A DNA stretch of 64,000 nucleotides from Rhodobacteraceae bacterium NBU2976 (GTDB lineage: Bacteria; Pseudomonadota; Alphaproteobacteria; Rhodobacterales; Rhodobacteraceae). Both the position numbers and the translations under genes were made by a program. Positions 7,995 through 16,406 of this stretch are shown here, piece by piece; within the stretch, counting starts at the first letter, position 1, and each line of letters begins with the position of its first letter. The notes beneath the pieces are model-generated. The model did no database searches, was not told where the DNA came from, and saw nothing but the letters and a program-made list of their open reading frames with translations. Location of the stretch: positions 1,116,001 through 1,180,000 of the forward strand of contig JALPRQ010000001.1 of assembly GCA_023630215.1 (NCBI GenBank), in the 5' to 3' direction.

Positions 7995-10612
7995 GCTGCG
8001 TGCGCACGACCTGTCCCTATTGCGGGGTTGGCTGTGGGGTGTTGGCGACGCCAGACGGCAAGGGAGGTGCCGGGATCAAGGGGGATCCGGAGCATCCGGC
8101 AAATTTTGGTCGGTTATGTTCCAAAGGTACGGCATTGGGCGATACATTGGGCTTGTCTGATCGGCTGCTTTATCCAATGGCAGGGGATCGCCGTGTAACT
8201 TGGGACGCTGCGATCAGCATGGTTGCGGAGCGGTTCACGCAAAGCATCAAACAACATGGACCTGACAGCGTCGGGTTTTACGTCTCGGGTCAGTTATTGA
8301 CCGAGGATTATTATGTCGCCAACAAGCTGATGAAAGGTTTCATCGGGTCGGCAAATATTGATACCAACTCGCGTTTGTGCATGTCTTCGTCCGTCGCGGG
8401 TCATCGGCGGGCTTTTGGCACCGACACAGTTCCCGGCATTTACGAGGACTTAGAGCAAGCCGACCTGATCGTTCTGGTTGGATCGAATCTGGCCTGGTGT
8501 CATCCGGTCCTGCATCAGCGCATTATGGCGGTGCGAGAGAAGAGACCCGTAACGATCGTGACCATCGACCCTCGGTCAACGGCGACGGCGAAACAGTCTG
8601 ACATGCACCTGCGGATTGACAATGACGAGGACGTGCCCCTGTTCAATGGGTTGCTGCGTTATCTGGTAGATCACGGGCAAATCAATTCGGACTATGTCAA
8701 CGCACATGTGTCAGGGATGGAAGACGCCATTGCCGCCGCGCGAACCACGCCGCCGCCTGCCGGGGTGACGTCCGAGGAATGTCAAAATTTCTATCGTCTC
8801 TGGGCGGACACCAAACGGGTGGTAACGATCTATTCGCAAGGGGTAAATCAGTCCTCGACCGGTACGGACAAGGTGAACGCAATCATCAATTGCCATTTGG
8901 CAACTGGGCGGATCGGCTTGCCGGGAACAGGTCCGTTTTCCGTCACCGGTCAGCCCAATGCGATGGGCGGGCGCGAGGTGGGCGGTCTGGCCAATATGCT
9001 GGCAGTGCATCTTGATATCGACAATCAAAACCATCGGGCAAAGGTGGCGGATTTCTGGAAATCTAAACGGGTTGCGGATCGACAGGGGTTAAAGGCCGTT
9101 GACATGTTTGATGCGTGCGCGCGTGGGCAGATCAAGGCCCTGTGGATAATGGGCACCAACCCGGCGGTGTCCATGCCCCGGGCCACGGCCGTGTCCGACG
9201 CACTTCGCGCCTGTGACTTTGTCGTGGTTTCGGACGTAGTGACAAAGACAGACACAACCGCCTGCGCCGACCTGCTGCTGCCCGCCCTTGCCTGGGGTGA
9301 GAAAGACGGAACGGTAACGAATTCGGAACGCCGTATCTCGCGGCAGCGGGCCTTTTTGTCCGCGCCCGGCGAGGCACGCGCGGATTGGCAGATCATCAGC
9401 GATGTCGCCTGTAAAATGGGGTTTTCGGACGCGTTCACCTATACCCGGCCGGCAGAAATTTTCGATGAATTTGCCCGTATGACATCCCTGTCCGCACAGG
9501 AGGGGCTGGATCTGGATCTGTCGGGATTGGTCGGAACGGATTATGACCGGATCGACCCGGTGCAATGGCCAGTCACCGCAAAGGAGGTCGGAGGGCGCTT
9601 TTACGGAGGTGGCGGATTTCATACGCCTGACGGACGCGCACGTATGGTGCCCGTTACGGCGCTGGCAAACCCGACCCTGACAGAGGCGGATTACCCCCTG
9701 CTACTGAATACCGGGCGCGTGCGTGATCAGTGGCACACAATGACCCGCACCGGAACGTCGCCGCGACTGGGTAAACATATTGCCGAGCCGTTCGTCGAAA
9801 TTAACCCCGTGGACGCCCAAGCGCTGGCAATTGCCGATGCGGATATTGTGCGCGTTGACAGCCCGTTCGGTCATTTGCTGGCGCGCGCAGATGTCAGCGA
9901 CGATACCCCCAAAGGTCAGGTTTTTGTGCCGATACATTGGTCCTCGCGCTGGACAGCGCAGGGCAAGCCCGGTCCGCTGGTCGCCGCCGATGTTGATCCT
10001 GTCTCGGGGCAACCGGCGTTGAAGCGTACCAAGGTGCGCATCGAACGTTTTGCGGCAGATTGGTTCGGGTTTGCCCTTAGCGCCCGCGAACCCGAACCAC
10101 GGGCGGCGTATTGGGCAAAGACGCGGATCGGAGGCGGTTGGAAATTGGAGCTTGCTGGTCGTAAAGCCCCCGGAGACTGGGAAACCTATGCCGCCGAGCT
10201 GTTCGGTGCGCCCGACGCGATCCCGATTTCCGTTATCGACGCGAAAAAGAACTCTCGACGGCTGGCATTGATTGATCAGGGTCGGGTTGTTGGCGTGTTG
10301 TTCACCAGTCCCGAACCAGTGGCAATATCACGCGCCTATCTTACCGATTGCTTTGGACCCGAGGCCAAGGCCGCAGACCTGTTGGCCGGAATACCGGGAC
10401 AGGGTCGCCCCGATCCCGGTCCCACTGTGTGCAGTTGCTTCAATATCGGTGTGAACACGCTGTTGGACGCGATCGTTTCGCAGCAACTGATGACTGTCGA
10501 GCAGATAGGCGAGAGTCTGGGTGCGGGCACGAATTGTGGGTCCTGTCGGCCGGAACTGAACGCGCTTTTGGGAAATGGTCGCGCCCGTGCAGAGCGCCCG
10601 GTTGGCACCTGA
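7991..10612 (+). CDS. nasA: Assimilatory nitrate reductase catalytic subunit NasA
   Basis: Cytoplasmic molybdenum (bis-MGD) enzyme reducing nitrate to nitrite, 873 residues. The N-terminal [4Fe-4S] ligands are Cys8, Cys11, Cys15 and Cys43 (CPYCGVGC and GRLCSKG), and the likely Mo ligand is Cys130 in NSRLCMSS. The molybdopterin-binding domains follow (for example GTNPAVSMP and TGRVRDQWHTMTRTG). A C-terminal BFD-like [2Fe-2S] domain is seen at about 814-855 (CSCF and GTNCGSCRPEL). It is the last gene of the nitrate operon. No NAD(P)H-dependent flavoprotein partner (NasB/NasC type) is encoded nearby, so the electron donor is not shown by this window. Confidence 0.96.
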   Translation: MSCVRTTCPYCGVGCGVLATPDGKGGAGIKGDPEHPANFGRLCSKGTALGDTLGLSDRLLYPMAGDRRVTWDAAISMVAERFTQSIKQHGPDSVGFYVSGQLLTEDYYVANKLMKGFIGSANIDTNSRLCMSSSVAGHRRAFGTDTVPGIYEDLEQADLIVLVGSNLAWCHPVLHQRIMAVREKRPVTIVTIDPRSTATAKQSDMHLRIDNDEDVPLFNGLLRYLVDHGQINSDYVNAHVSGMEDAIAAARTTPPPAGVTSEECQNFYRLWADTKRVVTIYSQGVNQSSTGTDKVNAIINCHLATGRIGLPGTGPFSVTGQPNAMGGREVGGLANMLAVHLDIDNQNHRAKVADFWKSKRVADRQGLKAVDMFDACARGQIKALWIMGTNPAVSMPRATAVSDALRACDFVVVSDVVTKTDTTACADLLLPALAWGEKDGTVTNSERRISRQRAFLSAPGEARADWQIISDVACKMGFSDAFTYTRPAEIFDEFARMTSLSAQEGLDLDLSGLVGTDYDRIDPVQWPVTAKEVGGRFYGGGGFHTPDGRARMVPVTALANPTLTEADYPLLLNTGRVRDQWHTMTRTGTSPRLGKHIAEPFVEINPVDAQALAIADADIVRVDSPFGHLLARADVSDDTPKGQVFVPIHWSSRWTAQGKPGPLVAADVDPVSGQPALKRTKVRIERFAADWFGFALSAREPEPRAAYWAKTRIGGGWKLELAGRKAPGDWETYAAELFGAPDAIPISVIDAKKNSRRLALIDQGRVVGVLFTSPEPVAISRAYLTDCFGPEAKAADLLAGIPGQGRPDPGPTVCSCFNIGVNTLLDAIVSQQLMTVEQIGESLGAGTNCGSCRPELNALLGNGRARAERPVGT

Positions 10613-10713
10613 TCCGGGGAACAATCCCATGTTCATCTGATAAATTGTGTTGAAACTCACAGATCGTCCCCGTTGGCCTCGGCTAAACCCGCGGCAGAAT
10701 AAGGGGGGCTTTA

Positions 10714-11082
10714 ATGTCAGTAATGTTGGTGCCGTTTGCGACGATTCTGGGTCTGGTCGGGCTGACTGTTATTGGTGATTATTATATCAAGCTTGCCACC
10801 TACCTGTCGGATCCCTTTCGGAGTTGGCAATTCGCGCTGGGGTTCATTTGCTATGCTTTTGGGGCGTTTGGCTGGTTTTATGCTATGAAACACCTGCCAA
10901 TGGCGGTGACTGGGGTGGTCTATGCGTGTCTTACCATCGTGATGCTGGCGCTGGTTGGGGCCTATTTTTTCAAGGAAGCGTTATCCTATCGCGAATTATT
11001 CGGGATAACATTGGCCATTCTGGCGGTTCTGGTCGTGCATGATTGGAGCGCCATGACAGGTATTTCGACACCCGCTGAATGA
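10714..11082 (+). CDS. Small four-helix membrane protein, SMR/EamA-like
   Basis: Protein of 122 residues with four predicted membrane helices (roughly 4-24, 40-57, 65-90 and 95-112), the size and layout of small multidrug resistance / EamA half-transporters. Recognisable elements are GDYYIKLAT in helix 1, where SMR proteins carry the key acidic residue, and YAFGAFGWFYAMKHLPMAVTGVVYA. It is preceded by AAGGGGGG about seven bases before the ATG. It lies 101 bases after nasA without overlap and may be a separate unit. The substrate is unknown. Confidence 0.6.
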   Translation: MSVMLVPFATILGLVGLTVIGDYYIKLATYLSDPFRSWQFALGFICYAFGAFGWFYAMKHLPMAVTGVVYACLTIVMLALVGAYFFKEALSYRELFGITLAILAVLVVHDWSAMTGISTPAE

Positions 11083-11143
11083 TTTATATGACAATTTCCC
11101 GTTGCCTTCCCCGGCGTCAGAGTGAATAGTGGCGCGGACGGAT

Positions 11144-11166
11144 GGGCCTGTAGACACTACAGGCCC
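11144..11166 (+). promoter_or_regulatory. Perfect 23-bp inverted repeat before the KGSA dehydrogenase gene
   Basis: GGGCCTGTAG and CTACAGGCCC flank the three-base centre ACA. In RNA this is a very stable 10-bp hairpin; it is followed by GCTTCTTT, a poor T tract, and lies 23 bases before the start codon at 11190. It could terminate the upstream gene, act as a leader hairpin, or serve as the operator of a dimeric (for example GntR-type) regulator of the sugar-acid genes. The sequence alone does not decide between these. Confidence 0.45.
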
Positions 11167-11189
11167 GCTTCTTTGAGATAGGGGGAAAT

Positions 11190-12695
11190 ATGATTACCGG
11201 AAAACATTACATTGCGGGCAAATGGGTTGCTGGCAGCGAAACGTTTACATCTGAACCGGCACACGGTCCGGCACATGATTTTTCGGTGGGAACACCGGAT
11301 CATGTGAATTCTGCTGTGGAAGCCGCAGAAGAGGCCTTTTTGACCTTTGGCTATACCCCTGCACAGGTGCGAGCAGATTTTCTGAACGCGATTGCGGATG
11401 AAATTGACGCCCGCGGCGATGCGATTACCGAAATCGGGACACAGGAAACCGGTCTGCCCGAGGCACGTCTGGTTGGCGAGCGTGGGCGCACCACGGGCCA
11501 ATTGCGTCTGTTCGCGGAACATATTTTGAAAGGGGATTATCTGGACCGGCGCCATGATGTGGCCTTGCCGGATCGCCAGCCCTTGCCGCGCCCCGACATC
11601 AAGATGATGCAGCGCCCAATTGGACCGGTGGCCGTGTTTGGCGCGTCGAACTTCCCGCTGGCGTTTTCGACAGCTGGCGGCGACACGGCGGCGGCGCTGG
11701 CAGCGGGTTGCCCGGTGGTGGTCAAGGGCCACAGCGCCCATCCCGGAACCTCGGATATCGTCGCACAGGCAATCGAAGCTGCGGTGAAATCGCAAGGGCT
11801 GCATCCCGGTGTCTTCACGCTGATCCAAGGCGGGCGGCGTGATGTGGGTCAGGCGCTGGTGCAGCATCCACTGATCAAGGCGGTCGGGTTTACCGGGTCG
11901 CTTGGCGGCGGTCGTGCGCTGTTTGATCTGTGCGCACAGCGCCCCGAACCCATCCCGTTCTTTGGTGAGCTGGGTTCCGTCAACCCGATGTTCCTGCTGC
12001 CGAATGCGCTGGGTGCACGCGGTGAAGCGCTGGCCCAAGGTTGGGCCGGGTCACTGACCATGGGGGCAGGGCAGTTCTGCACCAATCCCGGGATCGCGGT
12101 TGTTATCGAAGGCGCTGACGCGGAGGCGTTCACCAAGGCTGCCGGCGCGGCGCTGGAACCCATCGGCGCACAGACCATGTTGACGGACGGGATTGCCGAG
12201 GCCTATCGCTCCGGTCGTGACAAGGTGGCGGCTACCGCTGGGGTGCAGTCGATCCTGACGTCGACCTGTGACCTGCGCAATGCGACGCCTTACTTGTTTG
12301 CGGTCAGCGGCAAGGAGTGGCTGGACAACCATGTGCTGGGCGAGGAAGTCTTCGGCCCCCTTGGTCTGATTGTCACGGTCAAAGATTTTGACGAGATGCT
12401 GAAAATTGCCAAATCGCTACAGGGGCAGTTGACCTGCACGATCCATATGGATGACGCAGACACCGATGCCGCCAAATCCCTGATGCCGGTGCTGGAACGC
12501 AAGGCGGGCCGTGTATTGGCGAACGGTTTCCCAACGGGGGTTGAAGTGTGTGACGCCATGGTGCATGGCGGACCATATCCGGCTTCGACCAACTTTGGCG
12601 CGACGTCCGTTGGCACCCTGTCGATCCGTCGCTTCCTGCGCCCGGTCAGCTATCAGAACATTCCGGATGCGCTTTTACCGGTGGGCTACAAATGA
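11190..12695 (+). CDS. Alpha-ketoglutaric semialdehyde (2,5-dioxopentanoate) dehydrogenase
   Basis: NAD(P)-dependent aldehyde dehydrogenase of 501 residues, of the KGSADH type, that oxidises 2,5-dioxopentanoate to 2-oxoglutarate at the end of the non-phosphorylative pentose and sugar-acid pathways. It shows RPIGPVAVFGASNFPLAFS, the substrate-pocket lysine region VVVKGHSAHPGTS, the general-base glutamate in FFGELGSVNP and the catalytic cysteine in GAGQFCTNPG. A GGGGGAAAT ribosome site precedes the ATG. It overlaps the SMP-30 lactonase gene by four bases. Exact substrate specificity is inferred from overall similarity and the lactonase partner. Confidence 0.85.
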   Translation: MITGKHYIAGKWVAGSETFTSEPAHGPAHDFSVGTPDHVNSAVEAAEEAFLTFGYTPAQVRADFLNAIADEIDARGDAITEIGTQETGLPEARLVGERGRTTGQLRLFAEHILKGDYLDRRHDVALPDRQPLPRPDIKMMQRPIGPVAVFGASNFPLAFSTAGGDTAAALAAGCPVVVKGHSAHPGTSDIVAQAIEAAVKSQGLHPGVFTLIQGGRRDVGQALVQHPLIKAVGFTGSLGGGRALFDLCAQRPEPIPFFGELGSVNPMFLLPNALGARGEALAQGWAGSLTMGAGQFCTNPGIAVVIEGADAEAFTKAAGAALEPIGAQTMLTDGIAEAYRSGRDKVAATAGVQSILTSTCDLRNATPYLFAVSGKEWLDNHVLGEEVFGPLGLIVTVKDFDEMLKIAKSLQGQLTCTIHMDDADTDAAKSLMPVLERKAGRVLANGFPTGVEVCDAMVHGGPYPASTNFGATSVGTLSIRRFLRPVSYQNIPDALLPVGYK

Positions 12696-13534
12696 GCGTC
12701 CGCGTCTTCGACGACACGCGTTGCGAATTAGGGGAGGGGCCGCTTTGGCACCCTCTTCGTAACGAATTGTTCTGGTTTGATATCCTTGGCATGCGGCTTC
12801 ATGCCAAGGGGTTGGGCGAAACCCAGACATGGCAGTTTGATGAACATGTCTCGGCCGCTGGTTGGGTGGATGCGGGCACCTTGCTGATCGCGAGCGAAAC
12901 CTCGCTGTCCAGTTTTGATATTGCAACGGGCGAGACAACCTTCGTCCACGCGCTGGAAGCCGACAATCCTGTCACCCGGTCCAATGACGGCCGCGCGGAT
13001 CCGTTTGGGGGATTCTGGATCGGCACGATGGGCAAACAGGCCGAAAAAGAAGCGGGCGCGATTTATCGCTTTTATCAGGGAGAATTGCGCCGCCTGTATC
13101 CCAAAATCTCTATCAGCAACGCGATCAGCTTCGCGCCAGACCGTTCACACGCCTATTTCGCCGATACAAGGGTGAACAAAATCTGGAAGGTTGCGTTGGA
13201 TGATGAAGGTTGGCCGAAAGGTGAACCGAAGGTTCATCTGGACCTGCCAGCGGATAAGCTTCATCCCGACGGGGCTGTCTGTGACAGTCAGGGGTATTTG
13301 TGGAACGCGCAATGGGGCTTCAACAAAGCCGTACGATTTGCCCCGGATGGAAGTGTGGTGGGCGAGGTGACATTTGCCGGAAAGCAAACCACCTGTCCGG
13401 CCTTTGGTGGTCCCGAAATGAAAACCATGTTCATGACCTCGGCGGCGATCAACCAGACGGGCGCAGCAGATGGACAAACTTTTGCCGTCGAAGTCGAGGT
13501 GGCCGGATTGCCCGAATATCAGGTGATCCTATAA
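12692..13534 (+). CDS. SMP-30/gluconolactonase family sugar lactonase
   Basis: Six-bladed beta-propeller lactonase of 280 residues that hydrolyses an aldonolactone such as L-arabino-, xylono- or galactonolactone. Family marks are CELGEGPLWHP at the N terminus (metal ligand Glu in LGEGP), SNDGRADPFGGFWIGTMG (Asn and Asp ligands), IYRF, ISNAISFAPD and PDGAVCDSQGYLWNA. It is translationally coupled to the KGSA dehydrogenase (ATGA overlap), so both probably serve one oxidative pentose or uronate pathway. The dehydrogenase and dehydratase steps are not in the window. An intrinsic terminator follows. Confidence 0.85.
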   Translation: MSVRVFDDTRCELGEGPLWHPLRNELFWFDILGMRLHAKGLGETQTWQFDEHVSAAGWVDAGTLLIASETSLSSFDIATGETTFVHALEADNPVTRSNDGRADPFGGFWIGTMGKQAEKEAGAIYRFYQGELRRLYPKISISNAISFAPDRSHAYFADTRVNKIWKVALDDEGWPKGEPKVHLDLPADKLHPDGAVCDSQGYLWNAQWGFNKAVRFAPDGSVVGEVTFAGKQTTCPAFGGPEMKTMFMTSAAINQTGAADGQTFAVEVEVAGLPEYQVIL

Positions 13535-13540
13535 CCAACT

Positions 13541-13575
13541 AAAAAAGTCGGGATAGTTGACTATCCCGATTTTTT
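13541..13575 (+). terminator. Intrinsic terminator after the lactonase gene
   Basis: TCGGGATAGT (13548-13557) pairs with ACTATCCCGA (13560-13569). The stem is preceded by AAAAAA and followed by TTTTTT (13570-13575), so it could work in both directions. It closes the KGSADH-lactonase unit. Confidence 0.9.
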
Positions 13576-13633
13576 CTGTCAGAAATAGTCATGCCTAGCC
13601 AGACCAAGCCATGGCCATCTGACGGAGAGAGAT

Positions 13634-13801
13634 ATGCTGGCTTATCGCCCTGACACAACTGACCTGGCACAACAGACTGTTACCCCGGCTTATGATGCCC
13701 GTATCCTGACTGGCGAGGGCAAAACCGCCACAATCCTTTTGGATGGTCAGGTTTATACGCTGCGGATCACCAAACAGGACAAACTGATCCTGACCAAATA
13801 A
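13634..13801 (+). CDS. hemP: Hemin uptake protein HemP/HmuP, small
   Basis: Small protein of 55 residues. The C-terminal half, DARILTGEGKTATILLDG then YTLRITKQDKLILTK, matches the HemP family core, which ends characteristically in LRxTxxxKLILTK. HemP proteins are linked to heme uptake; in some bacteria HmuP activates the TonB-dependent heme receptor gene. The start is the ATG at 13634 with GGAGAGAG just upstream. No other heme-uptake gene is next to it: it sits alone between a terminator and the convergent tldD. Confidence 0.85.
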   Translation: MLAYRPDTTDLAQQTVTPAYDARILTGEGKTATILLDGQVYTLRITKQDKLILTK

Positions 13802-13883
13802 CGCAGGTGAGGTTCAATGCTCGTGCAAATGGGGGCGGTCGTTGGACCCGAATTATGTCGTTCCGCGTCGTTGACCCGACATA

Positions 13884-15311
13884 TCAGACGGCGCTGCCAC
13901 CGACGGTCAATCCACCGATAAGTACGCTGGGTTGACCAACGCCAACCGGCACCCATTGTCCGGCCTTGCCACAATTGCCGATACCGGGATCCAGTTGCAT
14001 GTCATTTCCCACGGCGCGGATCTGTTTCAAGGCTGTCGCTCCGTCACCAATCAGTGTTGCCCCTTTGACCGGTGCGCCCACTTTGCCGTTTTGCACCCGG
14101 TAGGCTTCGGTGCAACTGAACACGAACTTGCCGTTGGTGATATCCACCTGACCCCCACCGAAACCGACCGCGTAGATGCCGTCTTTGAGGCCACTTAACA
14201 CCTCCTCGGGGGAGGCGTCGCCGCCAAGCATAATGGTGTTGGTCATACGGGGCATCGGCGTGTGGGCATAGCTTTGACGGCGTCCGTTGCCGGTCGCGGG
14301 AACCCCCATCAGTCGGGCATTCTGACGATCCTGCATGTAATTGACCAACACGCCGTCTTCGATCAGGACGTTTCGTTGCGAGGGGGTCCCCTCGTCATCA
14401 AAAGATATCGAGCCGCGCCGATCCGGGATGGTCCCGTCATCGACCACGGTAACACCCTTCGCCGCAATCTGCTGTCCCATCAGCCCGGCAAAAGCCGAGG
14501 TTTTCTTGCGGTTGAAGTCGCCTTCCAGCCCGTGGCCAATCGCTTCGTGCAACAAGATACCCGGCCAGCCCGGCCCAAGGACAACATCCATGACGCCGGC
14601 AGGGGCCGGTTCCGCATCCAAATTGACAAGCGCGATACGCAAGGCTTCGCGTGCCGCGGCCTGCCAGATATTTCCCGCCATCAACTGTGCCAATCCATGG
14701 CGTCCACCCTTGGCGGCGTGACCACTTTCCCGCCGCCCGTCTTTTTCAACGGTGACTTGCACACTGACGCCACTCATGGGGCGCGTGTCGGTCAGGTGAA
14801 CACCATCCGGGCGGAGAATTTCTACTTCCTGCAAACTTGCGGACAAACTGGCGGACACCTGCACAACGCGCGGGTCCAGCGAGCGGCAAAATTCGTCAAT
14901 TTCGCGCAAGGTTTCGACCTTGACCGGGAAGGTGGCATCACCAAGCGGGTCCTGATCGGTGTAGAGACGTTGATTTGTTGCCTTTGGAGGCGAGGCAAGT
15001 GCCCCTCCACCGTCGCCGATCGCAAGTCTTGCGGTTTCTGCGGCACGTTTCAGCGCCGATTCCGTCAGTGTGGTGGAATGGGCATACCCGGCGGTTTCGC
15101 CTTTGACCGCACGCAAGCCAAACCCTTCGGAGGCGTCATAGCTTGCGGTTTTGATCCGCCCGTCGTCCAACACCAGACTTTCGGATCGTTTGCGTTCCAG
15201 AAACAGCTCTCCGTCGTCAGCGCCATGGGTGGTGGCTTGCAGGATTTTCAGACTATTGTCCTTGTCCAGTTCGGTTTCAAAGGGGCGAAAGCGGGTTTGG
15301 GTCTGGGTCAT
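13884..15311 (-). CDS. tldD: Metalloprotease TldD
   Basis: TldD/PmbA family zinc protease subunit of 475 residues. With its partner TldE (PmbA) it degrades unfolded short peptides and matures some modified peptides. The zinc-binding HExxxH motif is His255-Glu256...His260 (LLHEAIGHGLEGDF), and the conserved C-terminal region includes VKGATLIGDG and GNDMQLDPGIGNCGKAGQWVP in family-typical positions. It is transcribed away from coxB across a 170-base divergent region, a familiar arrangement in Rhodobacteraceae. The tldE partner is not in the window. Confidence 0.95.
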   Translation of the reverse strand: MTQTQTRFRPFETELDKDNSLKILQATTHGADDGELFLERKRSESLVLDDGRIKTASYDASEGFGLRAVKGETAGYAHSTTLTESALKRAAETARLAIGDGGGALASPPKATNQRLYTDQDPLGDATFPVKVETLREIDEFCRSLDPRVVQVSASLSASLQEVEILRPDGVHLTDTRPMSGVSVQVTVEKDGRRESGHAAKGGRHGLAQLMAGNIWQAAAREALRIALVNLDAEPAPAGVMDVVLGPGWPGILLHEAIGHGLEGDFNRKKTSAFAGLMGQQIAAKGVTVVDDGTIPDRRGSISFDDEGTPSQRNVLIEDGVLVNYMQDRQNARLMGVPATGNGRRQSYAHTPMPRMTNTIMLGGDASPEEVLSGLKDGIYAVGFGGGQVDITNGKFVFSCTEAYRVQNGKVGAPVKGATLIGDGATALKQIRAVGNDMQLDPGIGNCGKAGQWVPVGVGQPSVLIGGLTVGGSAV

Positions 15312-15481
15312 GAAATCAGTTCAATTCTTGTGAAAAGCGGCCTTATGCCGCAAAGGTCTGACTTGTTATTGTCGTTCTAATATGGTTGTTCTCAGCGTGG
15401 AAGCAATAAAGGATTCTGCGGGGGAGACCAACGCAGTTTCCAAACCGGGCCGGGAGAGGCCTGACATACAAGGAAGAAACG

Positions 15482-16375
15482 ATGCGTATCAGCAAGTTTT
15501 TTACGTTTTTCACTGCCCTGTTCGTGTCCGCTGGCGCTTGGGCCCAAGATAATCTGGAAGTGATTGGAAGACCCGATGCTGACAGCCTGGGGTTCCAGCC
15601 TGCGGTGACCGAAGTCGCCCATGACATTCATTGGCTTAACACAATGGTCACGGTGGTCATCACCGGGATCGTTATTCTGGTTCTGGGGCTGCTGTTGTGG
15701 ATCATCGTGCGCTTTAACAAACGCGCCAACCCAACACCTGCACGGTTTACGCATAATTCGGTGATCGAGGTCTTGTGGACCGTAATTCCGATCATCATCC
15801 TGATTGTCATCGGATCGTTTTCGCTTCCGACACTGTTCAAACAGCTAGAGGTTCCCGAGTCTGACGTGACCATCAAGATCACGGGAAACCAGTGGTATTG
15901 GACCTATGAATATGTCGAGGAAGAGTTTGTTTTTGACAGCTACATGCTGGGTCATCCGTCCAATTATAGTGGCGACAAACCCTTTGTCCTGACAGATGAA
16001 ACCCGTGCGCTGCTGGTCGAATACGGATATTCCGAGGCCGATTGGCTGCTTGCGACCGACACAGCGATGGTGGTTCCCGTTGGCGCAGTGGTGCGCTTGC
16101 AGATCACCGGTTCGGATGTGATCCACAGCTGGACGATCCCCGCGTTTGGGGTGAAGCTTGACGCTGTCCCCAACCGTTTGGCGGAAACGTGGTTCCAAGC
16201 GGATGTCGAAGGGATCTATTTCGGGCAATGCTCGGAACTGTGCGGCAAGGACCATGCTTATATGCCGATTACCGTCAAAGTGGTGTCGCAAGACGTCTAT
16301 GAAGCGTGGTTGACCGGTGCGATTGCCGAATATGCCTATCTGGGTTCTGACGTAACTGTGGCGTCTGCCGAGTAA
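15482..16375 (+). CDS. coxB: Cytochrome c oxidase subunit II
   Basis: Membrane-anchored, periplasm-facing subunit of aa3-type cytochrome oxidase, 297 residues; it takes electrons from cytochrome c at its CuA centre. A signal peptide (MRISKFFTFF to AWA) is followed by two membrane helices (about 55-80 and 98-118) and the cupredoxin domain. CuA ligands are visible as Cys250, Cys254, His258 and Met261 in YFGQCSELCGKDHAYM; the aromatic patch is GNQWYWTYEY. Ribosome site AAGGAAG precedes the ATG. It is the first gene of the coxB-ctaB-ORF-ctaG-coxC cluster; subunit I is not in the window. Confidence 0.97.
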   Translation: MRISKFFTFFTALFVSAGAWAQDNLEVIGRPDADSLGFQPAVTEVAHDIHWLNTMVTVVITGIVILVLGLLLWIIVRFNKRANPTPARFTHNSVIEVLWTVIPIIILIVIGSFSLPTLFKQLEVPESDVTIKITGNQWYWTYEYVEEEFVFDSYMLGHPSNYSGDKPFVLTDETRALLVEYGYSEADWLLATDTAMVVPVGAVVRLQITGSDVIHSWTIPAFGVKLDAVPNRLAETWFQADVEGIYFGQCSELCGKDHAYMPITVKVVSQDVYEAWLTGAIAEYAYLGSDVTVASAE

Positions 16376-16406
16376 TCGGCAGGCTCCACGCAAACGCAGG
16401 CAGACA

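Noticed and set aside
8889-8904. TTGCCA-TT-TGGCAA palindrome inside nasA, same form as the gatB-gap palindromes
   Set aside because: It lies in conserved coding sequence (NCHLATG), so it is probably coincidence of codons.
14262-15380. Long open frame (372 codons) on the plus strand across tldD
   Set aside because: Antisense to a clear TldD protein; low-complexity, basic translation with no family features.
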